Source: Simmondsia chinensis (Eukaryota > Streptophyta > Magnoliopsida > Caryophyllales > Simmondsiaceae). From it: a stretch of 64,000 nucleotides of DNA. Below are positions 42,905 through 54,152 of this stretch, piece by piece. The stretch is taken from NCBI GenBank assembly GCA_018398585.1, contig JAGTTD010000012.1:17989036-18053035 (forward strand), given 5' to 3'. The notes under the pieces are model-generated. The model was not told the DNA's origin. It saw only the letters and a program-made list of their open reading frames with translations, and did not search any database. Within the stretch, counting starts at the first letter, position 1, and every line of letters begins with the position of its first letter. The translations under genes and the position numbers were made by a program.

Positions 42905-43180
42905 ATGATCACCTAAATTTTATGTCATCTAGTTTTTAACCACCCGATTTTTTTTTTCTTTTAACCACCTAAAAAATGTTTGGGTAGCAAATGACCACCA
43001 TTTAACCCATCCGTTAGCCAAAACATAATATTCCCTCCATTTTTTGGATAGAATATTCAGTTTTAGCTAATGGATGGGTTAAATGGTGGTTATTTGCTAC
43101 CCAAACTTTTTTTTTAGGTTGCTCAAAGCAAAATACAAAAAAATGGGTGATTAAAAGTTAGATGGTATAAAATAATATTC
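42905..43180. mobile_element. Hairpin MITE, arms of about 120 bp
   Basis: The left arm (about 42921-43037) and right arm (about 43046-43165) are inverted copies. Each holds TTGGGTAGCAAAT, CCACCATTTAACCCATCC, and TTTTAACCACC-like blocks. The loop is only about 8 bases. No ORF is present. Confidence 0.8.
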
Positions 43181-44382
43181 CAGCCTAAGCCAAAAAACAA
43201 GTTGTCAATTTTTACCCTTGTTGTGACCTTCGATTTAGCAGGGGGTAGTGCGATGCTTTAACCCCATTTTAGAATAAATTTTTCAAGTGTTTCGATGTTA
43301 ATGGTAAACTAAATGGGGTTAAAAGAGGTGTAATGGTTACCCTTGTAACCATTAACCTGTTTTAACCTCATACAAAACATGCCCTTAATGGTGAGGCTAA
43401 GTAAAAACTTTTGACTTTTGCTAGTTCTATTTATATTGTTTGCTTGAGCAAATCACACATGAATAGTAAATTTTTGCATAACATGAATTATCTAGACTTA
43501 CTATATATTTGGACTTGAAAATGTTTTGAAGAGAAATGAAAAAGTAGGCTATTATAGAGGATCAAACTTGTAGCAAAAGAAGGGGCAGCTAAGCATGCTT
43601 AATATTAATAGACCACAACATTAGCGATTTATACTGAAATTATTATGATTTAGATTTGTATAAACTAGCATACTAAAAATATAATTAATCACTTATGAGT
43701 GTTTAGTACCTAAGTTAAATTCTTTTGTTTATCATACCTTGAAAGGTAAGCCCCAAGAAGATATACTTGATTTGTTAAAGCCTCAACACATAGACCTTAA
43801 AACTCCGTTTGGAATTAAAAAAATTTAAAGGAAAAAAAAAATGTAGAGAAAAAAAAGTTGAACGAAAAGAAAATAAAGGAAAACAAATTTTCTTTCATTG
43901 TTTGGATGTCAAGGAAAATCAAGGAAAAAAAATATGTTTTCAAGATCAATTTTTTTTTTTTTTCCTTTGTTTGGTTGATAGAAAACAAAATGAAAAAAAA
44001 TAATTATTGTTGAACTTAATAAACTATATTCTCTTTATATTGTTTAAGCAGTGTGATTTTCTGGTGATCGTTTTTGATATTCTTTCATTGAGAATTTATT
44101 ATTTAAGCACTCTAAGTTTAATTATCACCTATGTAAGTGATTTCAATACATACTATCAGAGATCTTGAGGTTTAAAAACTTTAGAAATAATTTGGTTCTG
44201 AGACGTGAGTTTAAAATATTTTTGAAATATATTAATACATTTTCAATAGGTTAAATATTTTTGAAATATATGAACGTTTTTTAAATATTTTTTAAAAAAT
44301 TAATATTTAAAATATTATTAAGGAATTAAATATTTCTTTAAATTTGAAAATATTATAAATTTTAAAATTATTATAAATATAA

Positions 44383-44985
44383 GGGAATTTGTTACTTAGG
44401 TAGCATGAAGTTTGAACATTTATCATTTAAGGCCTGTTTGGAATCGCTGTGAAAAAATTGCTTATTTCAAAAGCACCTCTGTAAAAGCACTTATGTGAAA
44501 AGTGTTGTTTTGAAGAAGCAGTTTGTGTTTGGCTCAACCAGTCAGAAGCGTTTATTTTATTATTGTTAGTGTTTGGCCAGTGTTTAAGAAAAGTTTTTTT
44601 TTTTGTCAAATTATCGAAAAGGACCAAATTGGTTGGGTAGAAGGTTAGGGTTTTGAAAGATGATAGGGTATGATGTAATTTTAATGTTTGAGTAGAAGTA
44701 TTTTGTCCTAAAAATTTTAAGTTTTTGATTTTGCTTCTGCGTATAATCGGAGCGCCAAATTTATGCTTCTGCTTTTAATAAAAAGCGATTTTTGATGTTT
44801 GCCAGACGCCCTCTAAATTCCAGAAAATTGCCCTTTTCAGAAAAAAAAAAAAAAAAAAAAAACTTATTTTTCCAAAATAACCAATCCCAAATAGGCCCTA
44901 AGTACCTAAACATTTTAATATACAGAATGAGGTACCCCGAGCTTTGAAAATTTTATGACTTGAGTATCCTATGCCGGAATATTGA
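44383..44985. mobile_element. Decayed MITE interrupted by a Tourist-like MITE
   Basis: The outer parts 44383-44430 (GGGAATTTGTTACTTAGG) and 44899-44985 (GTACCTAAACATTTTAATAT) match the ends of the family represented at 54153-54955. The inner element at 44431-44898 splits it. Confidence 0.5.
44431..44898. mobile_element. Tourist-like (PIF/Harbinger) MITE, 468 bp
   Basis: Termini GGCCTGTTTGG and CCAAATAGGCC are inverted repeats flanked by TAA on both sides (44428-44430, 44899-44901), the target used by PIF/Harbinger elements. The subterminal parts (AAAAGCAC and AAGCGAT-type words) also partly pair. No ORF is present. Confidence 0.75.
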
Positions 44986-45103
44986 TTTAGTACATGACTG
45001 CAACAATGCATACAAGTTATATCAATATTATCAATGAAAATCTAGCAGATTACAAAAGAATTTACTGAGCTATGATGGGAGATATCTATATATTAGTGAA
45101 ATA

Positions 45104-45355
45104 CAACAACAACAGACCTAGTGTCTCGAGGGCTCCCGCATAAGCGAGGTCTGGGAAGGGTGGATGTACGCAGCCTTACCCCTTCAGGGTGTAACTCTGC
45201 TGAAAGGCTGTTTCCGAGGACCCCTAACCTTATAGGGTTGGGAATACAAGGACTTCACAGGAGGTCACCCATCCTAGTATTACTCTCGTCTAAACACGCT
45301 TAATTTCGGAGTTCTAATGGGTTCCGGTTGCATTAGTACCTTGTAAATGAACCCT
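45104..45355 (-). mobile_element. Complete 5S-headed SINE, 252 bp
   Basis: It lies between 17-bp duplications TATATATTAGTGAAATA (45087-45103) and TATATATTAGCAAAATA (45356-45372). On the minus strand it starts with a nearly full 5S rRNA copy (45236-45355), continues through a short linker, and ends in the RTE-type tail (CGGAAACAGCCT, GTAAGGCTGCGTACATCC, CAGACCTCGCTTATGCGG, GAGACACTAGG) with TTG repeats. The order 5S, linker, tail matches that of the truncated copy at 17566-17747. The single pair of duplications shows that head and tail were inserted together. Internal 5S control elements could serve as its Pol III promoter. Confidence 0.88.
45236..45355 (-). pseudogene. 5S rRNA-derived sequence, near full length (SINE head)
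   Basis: On the minus strand it reads GGTTCATTTACAAGG, CTAATGCAACCGG, CCCATTAGAACTCCGAAATT, AAGCGTGTTTAGACGAGAGT, then AGGATGGGTGACCTCCTGTG. This parallels plant 5S rRNA from base 1 to about base 115, with roughly 80-85% identity by eye. A-box and C-box regions are recognisable. As an isolated, diverged copy inside a SINE it is not a functional 5S gene. Confidence 0.85.
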
Positions 45356-45709
45356 TATATATTAGCAAAATAATGCGTTATATTAGCATTTTACGACAAA
45401 AATTCAGATCTTGTTGATTAAATATAAAGCTAAGATCAAATCTAATACATAGAAGGTTGAGATGATGTCGGCCGAGAATCATTTTTTTCCCCCATTTTTC
45501 TCTCCATTTCAAGAGGAAAATTATTTTCCTCAAATTCTATTGTAAAGTTTTAAAATTTTTAATTGGATTTTTTTCCTTTATATTTTCCGTGTATTCCAAA
45601 CACAAGAAAATCACTTTTCTCCAATTTTTTTTTCCTTTGTCTGCATTTTCTTGGTTCCAAACAGGCCCTAAGTAAATCTTTATAATATCACCCTATATAA
45701 TGATTCTGG

Positions 45710-46065
45710 ACTTCAGTTAAGTTGATTCAGTCATTTCAAATTAAATCATTTGAGATGGGTGATTTCGAGGTGCGGGTCAAATTTTAGATTTGTGTGTAAG
45801 TCTTTTGATTTTTAGTCATCTTGGGTTAAGGTTAATTAAGTGGGGTTATTTTGGGTTTCAAGTTAATGGAGTTAATATCGAATTGTAATTCCTTACCCCC
45901 ACCACAAGGAATTGGAAAGTATGATTTTCAGTTAAAATCCAATTCCATGGAATTGGACAGTGAAATTGTAATTCTAATTTTACCAGGTGGACCAAACAAC
46001 ATAATTGGAGTTCTTGGCCCCAATTCCAATTTTAGCCCCAATTTCTAGCTCCAATGGGACCTTAA
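45710..46065 (+). repeat. Dispersed repeat, copy 2 (pairs with 34690-35205)
   Basis: This has the same motif order and orientation as the first copy, somewhat shortened. It ends about 160 bases before the Copia element. No terminal repeats were identified. Confidence 0.5.
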
Positions 46066-46227
46066 TGTTTCTAACCAAAATGTATGAGCAAACAAGATGA
46101 TAAAATAAATTATAACATAAAATATAAAGAAAAAGGATACTTACAATTTCATTTCTCAGTAAGTGTCCTATACCAAATAACTAGACTCGGTTATGAAAGC
46201 AGTGCAGGAAGAAATTATCATAAAAGA

Positions 46228-47546
46228 TGTTGGAATTTGAGGATAGTGTGCTTCGATTTTAATGTCTCAATCCGCCACTTTCCTTATTGTACTCGGATTC
46301 TAAGTTCACGATTTTTGCTTAACCTACAAGGATTTTTTTTTTCCCTATAAATACCTTGCCTTAGTAAGTCTTTCAACATACGAAGTAAATAGAAAATACT
46401 TCTTCTTCTTCACGGCTGCTAGTGGCCGATTGGGGCCACGTATAGGAGGTCATAGTAAGCAACAATCAACAAAATATGAGATTTAGACTATTATTCATAC
46501 ATTAGGACAAAATTGAGAGTTTTGAATGCCAATTATTTGAAAAGATATCCAAAAAATCACAAAAGAATCATATAACGGTATCAATATAGAAGTGTTGTGT
46601 ATATATGCGTATTGCTCAATTAAAAAATAATTATGTATTTGGATAAATCTACTAACATTTCCAAAGAAATGTTTAATTTTGCTTGATATATGCTCAATTA
46701 CCGCATAATGACTAATAGTTCCATTGTTTGCTTTCCTCTCAATCACCAGAGGATAGAGAGTAGGATGCAGATAGGATGAGGAAAAGGCAGTAATTGGGGG
46801 CATTATAAGGTTTTGTCACAAATATAATAGTTATAGTATAATACTCATAATTTATTATCACATAATTAATAACTAAAATTGAATATATAATTATTAAAAT
46901 AAAATTATAATTATAATAAAATATTAATAAAAAAAGTAGAGATATTAATAATATTAAATGATTATCAATTTATAAGTTAATAAATTTGTTCAATGTAAAA
47001 TAAAATATTTTATGAAAGGGAGTGAAAGAGTGGGAATATGGTGTATTGAACCCACAACTACTAGGAAGATACAAGTCTATGTTTACCACTAGACTAGCAA
47101 CTTAACTATTGTTTTTTAAGCACACATAATTTTATATGTTTAATACTTACAATATCCATACACAAACATTAATCCGCCGTTGACTGGGGGCATGTGCCCC
47201 CAGTGCCCAAACACTGGTTTCGCCCCTGAAGGCTGCTTTCTGTCTCAAAATTATTATCTTCTCCATTATTGAGCAAGTGGATTCTCCATTATAATTATGT
47301 GATAATAAATTATAAGTATTAACCTTAAGGATCGGAGTGCCATTCATCTCATTATACCTCTATGGGGGCATAAACGGCTTAGGGCAGTGGATTCTCCACG
47401 GCACAGCAATTCTTCGGTTAATTCTTTCCCTTCTGTCATTTATTGTTCAATCATTTCTATTTTCAGTCATTCTTGTAACCCTCGAGATCACTTTAATTGT
47501 AATAAAGAGTTATATTTTAATAGCTCATTACCCAATTTTTCCAACA
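46228..47546 (+). repeat. 5' LTR of the Copia element, split by an insertion
   Basis: It is about 508 bp of LTR sequence interrupted by an 810-bp transposon at 46421-47229. A TATA box (CCCTATAAATACC, about 46344) is retained. It has diverged clearly from the 3' LTR. Confidence 0.85.
46421..47229. mobile_element. hAT-like element nested in the 5' LTR
   Basis: Comparison with the intact 3' LTR fixes the insertion point, with CGGCTGCT (46413-46420) and AGGCTGCT (47230-47237) as 8-bp duplications (one mismatch). The ends AGTGGCCGATTGGGGCC and, inverted, TCAGGGGCGAAACCAG are loosely matched inverted repeats. A near-terminal palindrome CTGGGGGCA-TG-TGCCCCCAG lies at 47185-47204. The 102-codon minus-strand frame 46495-46803 shows no transposase motif, so it is non-autonomous. 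Confidence 0.7.
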
Positions 47547-47581
47547 ATCTAAATCCTTTATTATAATGAGTATCACAATAT

Positions 47582-48120
47582 GACTCATGCGAGCTTTATT
47601 AATCCCGATATGTCCAAAATTGAGCTCTTGTATGGAAAGAACTACAAGATGTGGGGCTGATAAGATGGAGTTCTTCCTAGGCGAAATAGAGGTTCATTAC
47701 ATTTTATTTAATGATAGAGCCACACCGAGGTTTAATAAGGATTTCAAGAAAGATAACCGTAATGCTTCCCCATTATATGACAGCTCCTCTTTATAAAATT
47801 TATAGTAATATAAAAACTGCGAAACAAATATGGGAAGCATTGTTAAACAAATATGGCTCAGATGATAGTGCGGCTAAGAAATACGTTTGCAGTAGGTGGT
47901 TAATTTTCACTATGGTTGATGAAAAACCTATTCTTAACCATTTCCATAAATACGAAACTTTATGCACTAATATACAGAATGAGGCCATGAAATTTTGTAA
48001 AACATTTCAAGCTAACTGCCTAATTGAGAAACTAGCTTCCTCTTGGGAGAATTATAAGGCATCCTTAAAACATAGAAAGAAGGACATCACATTACAAAAA
48101 CTGATCTCTCATATAAAATA
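47582..48120 (+). pseudogene. Copia gag remnant
   Basis: The reading frame begins MTHASFINPDMSKIELLYGK, breaks around 47655 and 47710, and continues as a UBN2-type gag core (IYSNIKTAKQIWEALLNKYG, then ENYKASLKHRKKDITLQKL). Gag would form the cytoplasmic particle. A CCHC zinc knuckle follows out of frame at about 48335-48370 (CTCGKSGHTSRK-like). Confidence 0.8.
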
Positions 48121-48306
48121 GCAAACAAGCTAAGGGGAAGTCCTATAAGTATTCCTCTTTGACAGGTAACCTTGTAGAATCAAGAAACATAGGAAAGAAA
48201 GGCAAGTTCAAGAAATCTTGGAACAAGGGTAGATCCAATGCTCGAGAAGAAGGCTCCAGCAGCAAGCACGGTCAATCTCTAGGAAAGAGGTCAATGGACA
48301 ATACTG

Positions 48307-49221
48307 ATGATGGCTAGAAGAGGACCAAAAGAACATGCTGAACTTGTGGCAAGAGTGGCCACACCTCGAGGAAGTGAGGAAAGATTCGAACCTAGAGAGC
48401 ACATAGAACACAGGCCCCAGGCTAATTTAACTGAGGAAGAAGACATGTTTGTTGCCATGATCTCCGAGGTGAATATGGTTGGCAACACAATCGAGTGGGT
48501 TGTAGACATTGGTGCCACGAGGTACATCTGCACTAATAAGGACATGTTCCATGAATATGAGAAAGCCATTGATGGCGAGGAAGTGTACATGGGCAATTCC
48601 AGTTCGGTCCCTATCCACAGCAAGGGAAAGGTCCTTCTAAAACTCAACTCTGAAAAATCTATGTGTTTACAAAGCATGCGGCATGTTCCCGATCCGCGTA
48701 GGAATCTAGTCTCTGGTGCATTGTTAAACAAAGCAGGCTTTAAGTTAATCTTTGAGTCTGATAAGTTGATTCTTACTAAGAACAAAAATTTTGTAAAGAA
48801 AGGCTTTTGTAATGGTGGTCTTTTTATACTAAATGTGTTCAATGATATGAATAAATCTGGCTCGAGTTTTGGTTACATCGTTGAATCCTTACACTTGTGG
48901 CACGCTGTGGTTGGACATGTAAACTATAATTCGGCTAAGAAACTTAAACAAATGAGTTTAATTCCTAATTGTGATCTAACTGAACCTAATAAATGTGAAA
49001 CATGTGTCAAGGCCAAACATCATAAGAAGTCATTTAATAAATTAGTTGAAAGGACTTCTAGCCTCCTCGAGCTAGTACATAGTGATCTAGGTGACTTCAA
49101 GAGCACCATAAATAGAGGTGGTAAAAGAAATTATGTCACATTCGCAGATGGCCACTCGAGATTCACTAAAGTATATCTCCTAAGTACAAAAGATGAGGCT
49201 GAGGAAATGTATGTTTCTTAA
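48307..49221 (+). pseudogene. Copia protease and integrase N-terminal remnant
   Basis: This is the longest intact piece, 304 codons. The protease site appears as VVDIGATRYICTNKDMF, with Ile where Ser is usual in D-S-G. It is followed by the pre-integrase domain (LHLWHAVVGHVNYNSAKKL), zinc-binding Cys residues (KCETCVKAKHHKKSF), and the start of the integrase core (ELVHSDLGDF, VTFADGHSRF). A frameshift near 49195 ends it. Confidence 0.85.
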
Positions 49222-49522
49222 ATATAAAGTTGAAGTTGAAAATCAATTAAACTGTAGGATCAAGAGTATTAGGTCTGATAGAGGAGGTGAGTATGATACC
49301 ACCTTCCTCAAGAATCATTGTGAAGAACTTGGCATAATTCACGAACTCTCAGCCTCTTATACTCCTCAGCAAAATAGGAGAGCTGAAAGAAAAAAGAGGA
49401 CCCTTAAGGATATGATGAAAGCTATACTAACAAGCTCAAGCCAACCCTCGAGTGTATGGGGGGAAGTCATGTTATATGCTTGTCATGTACTTAATAAGGT
49501 TCCACTTAAAAAATTTAGATAA
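49193..49522 (+). pseudogene. Copia integrase core, second part
   Basis: The frame continues the integrase after the shift. It holds the second catalytic Asp (SIRSDRGGEYDTTF), the ELGIIHELSASYTPQQN motif, and the Glu-containing AERKKRTLKDMM. It is separated from the upstream frame by one shift. Confidence 0.85.
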
Positions 49523-50169
49523 GACCCCTGATGAACTATGGAAGGGTTACCCGTCTAACCTAAAATATCTTTAAGTATGAGGGTGTCTAGCTAAAGTTGG
49601 GGTTCCTGAGTTTAAAAGAAGCAAAATAGATCCTAAAATTGGAGATGCTATCTTTGTTGGTTATGCTATGAAAAGTGCTACATATAAATTCATGCTTTTA
49701 AATAACTTGAGCCCTGGGCTTGGTAAAATAATGGAATCTTGAGATGCTGAATTCTTCTCGCATAAATTTCCCATGAAAGAATCTATGCATGCCCCATCAC
49801 ATGATTCTATGCCAACTACATCTGCATCATCATCTAGTCACGCGCCCTCTGAACTCGAGGTTCAAAAACTTAGAAGAAGTTATAGGGCTTGAACTAAGAC
49901 TAGTTTTGGACCTAACTTTATAACTACTTTCTTTTCTAAACATTATGACTTTGGTAAACATGTTGTGAATGCATTTAACCTAAAGGAAGATCCCAAAATA
50001 TATGATGAGGCCATAAGAACCATAGGAGCTCCTTTTTGGAGAGAGACCATTAGTAATGAATTAGACTTTATAATGAGCAATAACACATATGAGTGTTAGT
50101 GGACCATCCTAAAGGATGCAAACCGATGGGGCGTAAGTGAATGTTTAGAAAGAAACTGAGGATTCATGG

Positions 50170-50875
50170 ATCCATTGAGAAATTTAAGGCCAGGCTATTG
50201 GCTAAAGGATACACCTAGAAACAAGGAATATATTTCTTCGATGCTTATTCACCCATAACTAAAATTGCCACTGTAAGAGCCCTAATAGCTCTAGCGTCCA
50301 TACATAACCTTATAGTACACCAAATGGATGTAAAAACCACTTTTCTAGACGGTGACCTCTAGGAAGAAATCTATATGCAACAACCCGTGGGGTTTGAGGT
50401 TCCTGGTATAGAGCATAAGGTGTGTAAACTTGTAAAGTCCTTGTACGGCCTTAAACAAGCTCCTAAATAATGGCATCAAAAATTTGATTGTACCTTGGTC
50501 ACGCATGGTTTTGTTATAAACAGTAATGATACATGTGTGTATTCTAAGCATGTTGATAATGGTTGTGTGATTATATGCTTATATGTTGATGCCATGCTTA
50601 TCTTTGACACAAGTGTGAATATTGTGAATCATACTAAGTCTTTCTTGAGTTCATGTTTTGATATAAAAGATCTAAGTGAAGCCAATGTAATACTTGGGTT
50701 TAAAATAACTAGAACACTTGAGGGTTTGACCTTGAGTCAATCCCATTCTATGGAGAAAATATTGAGAAAGTTCGGTTACTTAGATGACACACCCGCTAAA
50801 ACTCCATATGACCCTAGTGTTCATTTGAAAGAAACGCAGGAGATATTGTATCACAATTTGAATATGCTAAGATAA
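50170..50875 (+). pseudogene. Copia reverse transcriptase remnant
   Basis: Fragments include HQMDVKTTFLDGDL, IYMQQPVGFEVPG, VKSLYGLKQAP, and the 126-codon frame with CLYVDAMLIF. The catalytic YVDD is YVDA here, so the polymerase would be dead even without the stops upstream. Confidence 0.85.
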
Positions 50876-51535
50876 TTGTTAGCATAATGTTCTTAGTAAA
50901 TGCACTCGTCTTGATATTGCTTATGCCGTTAGTTGACTTAGCCGTTATACCCATAACGCTAGTCATGAGCACTGGAGTGCATTGAAAAGGCTGTTAAGGT
51001 ATCTTAAGGGGACCATAAATTGGGGTTTACACTATAAAAGGTTCCTTACTATGTTAGAAGGATAATGCGATGCTAATTGGGTGTCTGATTTTGATGAAAT
51101 TCATTCTACTAGTGGCTATGTATTTGTGCTTGCTAACTATGATATTTCATGAAATCATCTAAACAAACTTGTATTGCTAAATTGATTATGGAATAAGAAT
51201 TTATTGCACTTGAGATGGTAGGTATGGAAGCTGAATGGCTGAGGAGTGTCCCGGGAGACATTCCATTGTGGGGGAAAACCACGCCTTCAATGTTATTACT
51301 CTGTGAATCACAAGCAGCCATTGGAGTTGCTCAAAATGAGGTTTATAATGGCAAGTAGAGGCATATTCGCCTAAGGCGTGGTGTTATGAGAAATTTGATC
51401 ACGAGCAATACGATCTCACTTGAGTTTGTGAGGAGTGAAATTTTTTTGGAAAATCCATTAACAAAAGGCCTTGCAAGGAAATTGATAAATGGCACAATAG
51501 AGGAAATGGGGCTAAAGCTCATTTGTGTGTCCTAA
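50876..51535 (+). pseudogene. Copia RNase H remnant
   Basis: Broken frames contain CDANWVSDFDEIHSTSGYVF, KQTCIAKLIM, SMLLLCESQAAIGVAQN and, near the end, IFLENPLTKGLARKL. These are the standard C-terminal strings of Copia polyproteins. Confidence 0.8.
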
Positions 51536-51681
51536 TCTTGGCGGATACCCGTCTCGGGAGTTACTCTTGATGTCCAATGGGTCAAACGAAGTCAGAGACT
51601 GAGAAATTTGTGATAGCCACTCAAACCCTTCCTATGTTTGATGTATGAGTGGCTCTAGGATCTGTCAATACTGCCATGTTG

Positions 51682-51860
51682 GAGGTTGAGCTTAAGGCTC
51701 TTAATGTTGTCCATAGCCCGATATGGTGGTGTGGGGTAGCACACCTAATGGACACATTGATACTACCATAACGTGAGGATGAGCTTAATGCTCTTAATGA
51801 TGTCCATAGCCTTTTATGGTGGTGTGGGGTAGTGCACCTACTGGACTCCATCTATAGGAT
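51682..51860 (+). repeat. Two 93-bp tandem units before the 3' LTR
   Basis: Units starting at 51682 and 51775 share GAGCTTAA-GCTCTTAATG, GTCCATAGCC, and TATGGTGGTGTGGGGTAG. They sit in the non-coding zone between RNase H and the 3' LTR. Confidence 0.8.
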
Positions 51861-52176
51861 TGTGGGGGTAGAAAGTCCTCCTTTCGAGAGTAAGAGTTTA
51901 CTATCTAGAGCACTCCTAAGAATACCAGGTTTCGGGTTATTTTTTGAGGGACCTTACACATCCTGATCGCGGAGTGTATCTCAACCTCTTGGAGTGCACC
52001 AACAATCACTGCTCATGGTTCAAGACCTTGTTCACCAATGGGTGGTAGTGAGACATGCTTAGTCACTAAGTGGTAATTCAAGTCCAAAAGACTTCAGCAT
52101 CATCAAGTGTAGGTCTCACTACTCATTAATATTCTTCCCTTTCTTCTTTTTCTCAAAATTGAACCATGTGGGTGAT

Positions 52177-52686
52177 TGTTGGAATTTGAGGTAGTGTACT
52201 TCAATTTTGATATCTTGTGAAAGTACCTCAATCCGCCACTTTCCTTATTGCAGCCGGATTCTAAGTCCACGATTTTTCCTTGATCTGCAAGGATTCTTCT
52301 CTATAAATACCATTGCCTTGGGAAGTCTTTCAATATACAAAATATACAAAAAAAATACTTCTTCTTCACGGCTGCTTTCTCTCTCAAAATTATTCTCTCC
52401 TCCATTGCTGAGTAAGTTGGGGCGTACTCCAACCCGTCTTCTTGAAGTACACTGCTGAGGTGGGTTCCGTGTCGAAGTGTTGTTCATCCCATTATGCCTC
52501 TGCGGGGGCATAAACGACTTAAGGCAGTGAATTCTCCATGGGGTAGCAATTCTTCAGTTAATTCTTTTCTTTTTGTTGTTTATTGTTCAGTTGTTTCTAT
52601 TTTTAGTCATTTTTGTAACCCTCAAGATCACTTTAATTGTAATAAAGAGTTATATTTTCATCGCTCATTACCCTATTTCTCCAATA
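52177..52686 (+). repeat. 3' LTR of the Copia element
   Basis: This 510-bp repeat runs from TGTTGGAATTTG to TCCAATA, with CTATAAATACC at about 52300. It is uninterrupted and gives the reference for the insertion in the 5' LTR. Confidence 0.85.
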
Positions 52687-54152
52687 AAATATTCTTCCAA
52701 ACAAAATGGAATTGCACTTGAGATTTTTGTACATTTGATGGAGTTCACTTTCATGATCAAACAATTATATAACTTAAGAGATTTGCAGTTTTGTTAAGAA
52801 GGTAAATATTGTCTGTGTATTGCACAAGTAAAGACTAGTTTTTTTTTTTATAATAAGGGTTCATGAATAACTGTTAGACAAACCTTGTGTGAGTAAGGAG
52901 TAGAGCAAATACTGCATTTCCTAGAAATTGATGTGACTACCCTTCCTTCAATGGAGAGCCCGAACCCTGTATGCTGCTACATAAATAAATGAAATTAAGG
53001 GAGTGGGGATTCAAATATGGCAAAAATATCATGGCAATGCAATATATTTGTTAAAAGGAATAAAAAAGATATAAAATTCTACTATATAGACAAATATGAC
53101 GACATGGTTAAAAGACTAAGAAGGCAATGGCAACATGTTTTAAGAAATGAATAAGGGCCTCAACAAGAAACTAAAATGATGATACAGCAACCAATAATTG
53201 ATGTGGCAATTGCAAAGATAATGGGGTGGATGATATAACAACCTGAAAGATGGCATGGCATGGGTGATGATGCCGTAATGTCTTTTTTATTCATCCTCCA
53301 AGATATGTTAGCTTATATATTATTTTTAAGGTATGTTTGTTGGAAATGATACCAAGTGCGTTGCATGCCCCCGCTTTGGGCCTAGCTTAGGCAAGGGTGT
53401 CGGTGTTGGTGTGAGTATTCTTCACACAACATATTTTTTTCTTTTCTTAGAAAATGTTGTGGAAAGCTACTATTTTCACTATTGAAACTAATCGTACCTC
53501 TTCCCAGCCAATGTGTTCCTTGGAACAAAACCTCTTCTCCAGCTATGCGTCCATTGGAACTAATTACACCCCTTCTCGATAGTTGCCTTTTCTATCATAT
53601 AAATTCGATAATAGCATAAGCAAAAAATATTATGTTCTTATAATCTTCAATCTCTTCTCCTATCTTAATCTCTTATAAACTCCTCTCTATTTGGGAAAAG
53701 TTATTACTAGCTCCTAAACAGAAATTAACAATTACATGTTAGAAGTTGAACTATGTTAACCCTGGAGGACCACAGTTGGTGTTACCATTTGCACTCAAGT
53801 AGTAGCAAGATCAGCTGTTAGGAGTGAGGTTACCCACAACATGATGTTCATCTTCCAGATAAGATCTTTCTCGCTTCTCTTCCTTTTTGTGATTGATTTT
53901 TTATGCTATGTTCACATATATTTCTAACAATCCAAAAGACAATTTACGATAATCAATCACAGCAACAGGGATTCCTCTCGCCTAACATATCTAAAATCAA
54001 TTAGTATAACTAGAACACAATTATGTGGTTCTATCTAGAAGGTCTTGATTATTTTTCACGAAACTTTCAATATAATATAAAATAACACTTGTCAAATGTA
54101 CAAATGACATCGACCAATTAAAGAACCGGAAGAAGTTAAAAATGTATAAAAA
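52687..54152. other. Intergenic stretch, no gene seen
   Basis: I find no long ORF, repeat pair or RNA gene in this AT-rich stretch. Confidence 0.5.

Larger units (their letters stand above)
46228..52686 (+). mobile_element. Decayed full-length Ty1/Copia retrotransposon
   Basis: LTRs begin TGTTGGAATTTG and end TCCAACA (5') or TCCAATA (3'). Flanks AAAGA and AAATA may be a degraded 5-bp duplication. The interior runs gag, zinc knuckle, protease, integrase, reverse transcriptase, RNase H: integrase before reverse transcriptase is the Copia order. Several stops and frameshifts (for example near 48120, 48300, 49200, 49520-50100) make it non-functional. Without the nested element it would be about 5.65 kb. 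Confidence 0.9.

Noticed and set aside
45236..45355. Functional 5S rRNA gene
   Set aside because: Single diverged copy with an altered 5' end, fused to a SINE tail and bounded by target duplications; real 5S genes lie in tandem arrays.
46495..46803. Transposase in the nested hAT-like element
   Set aside because: The 102-codon minus-strand frame lacks any dimerisation or catalytic motif of hAT transposases.
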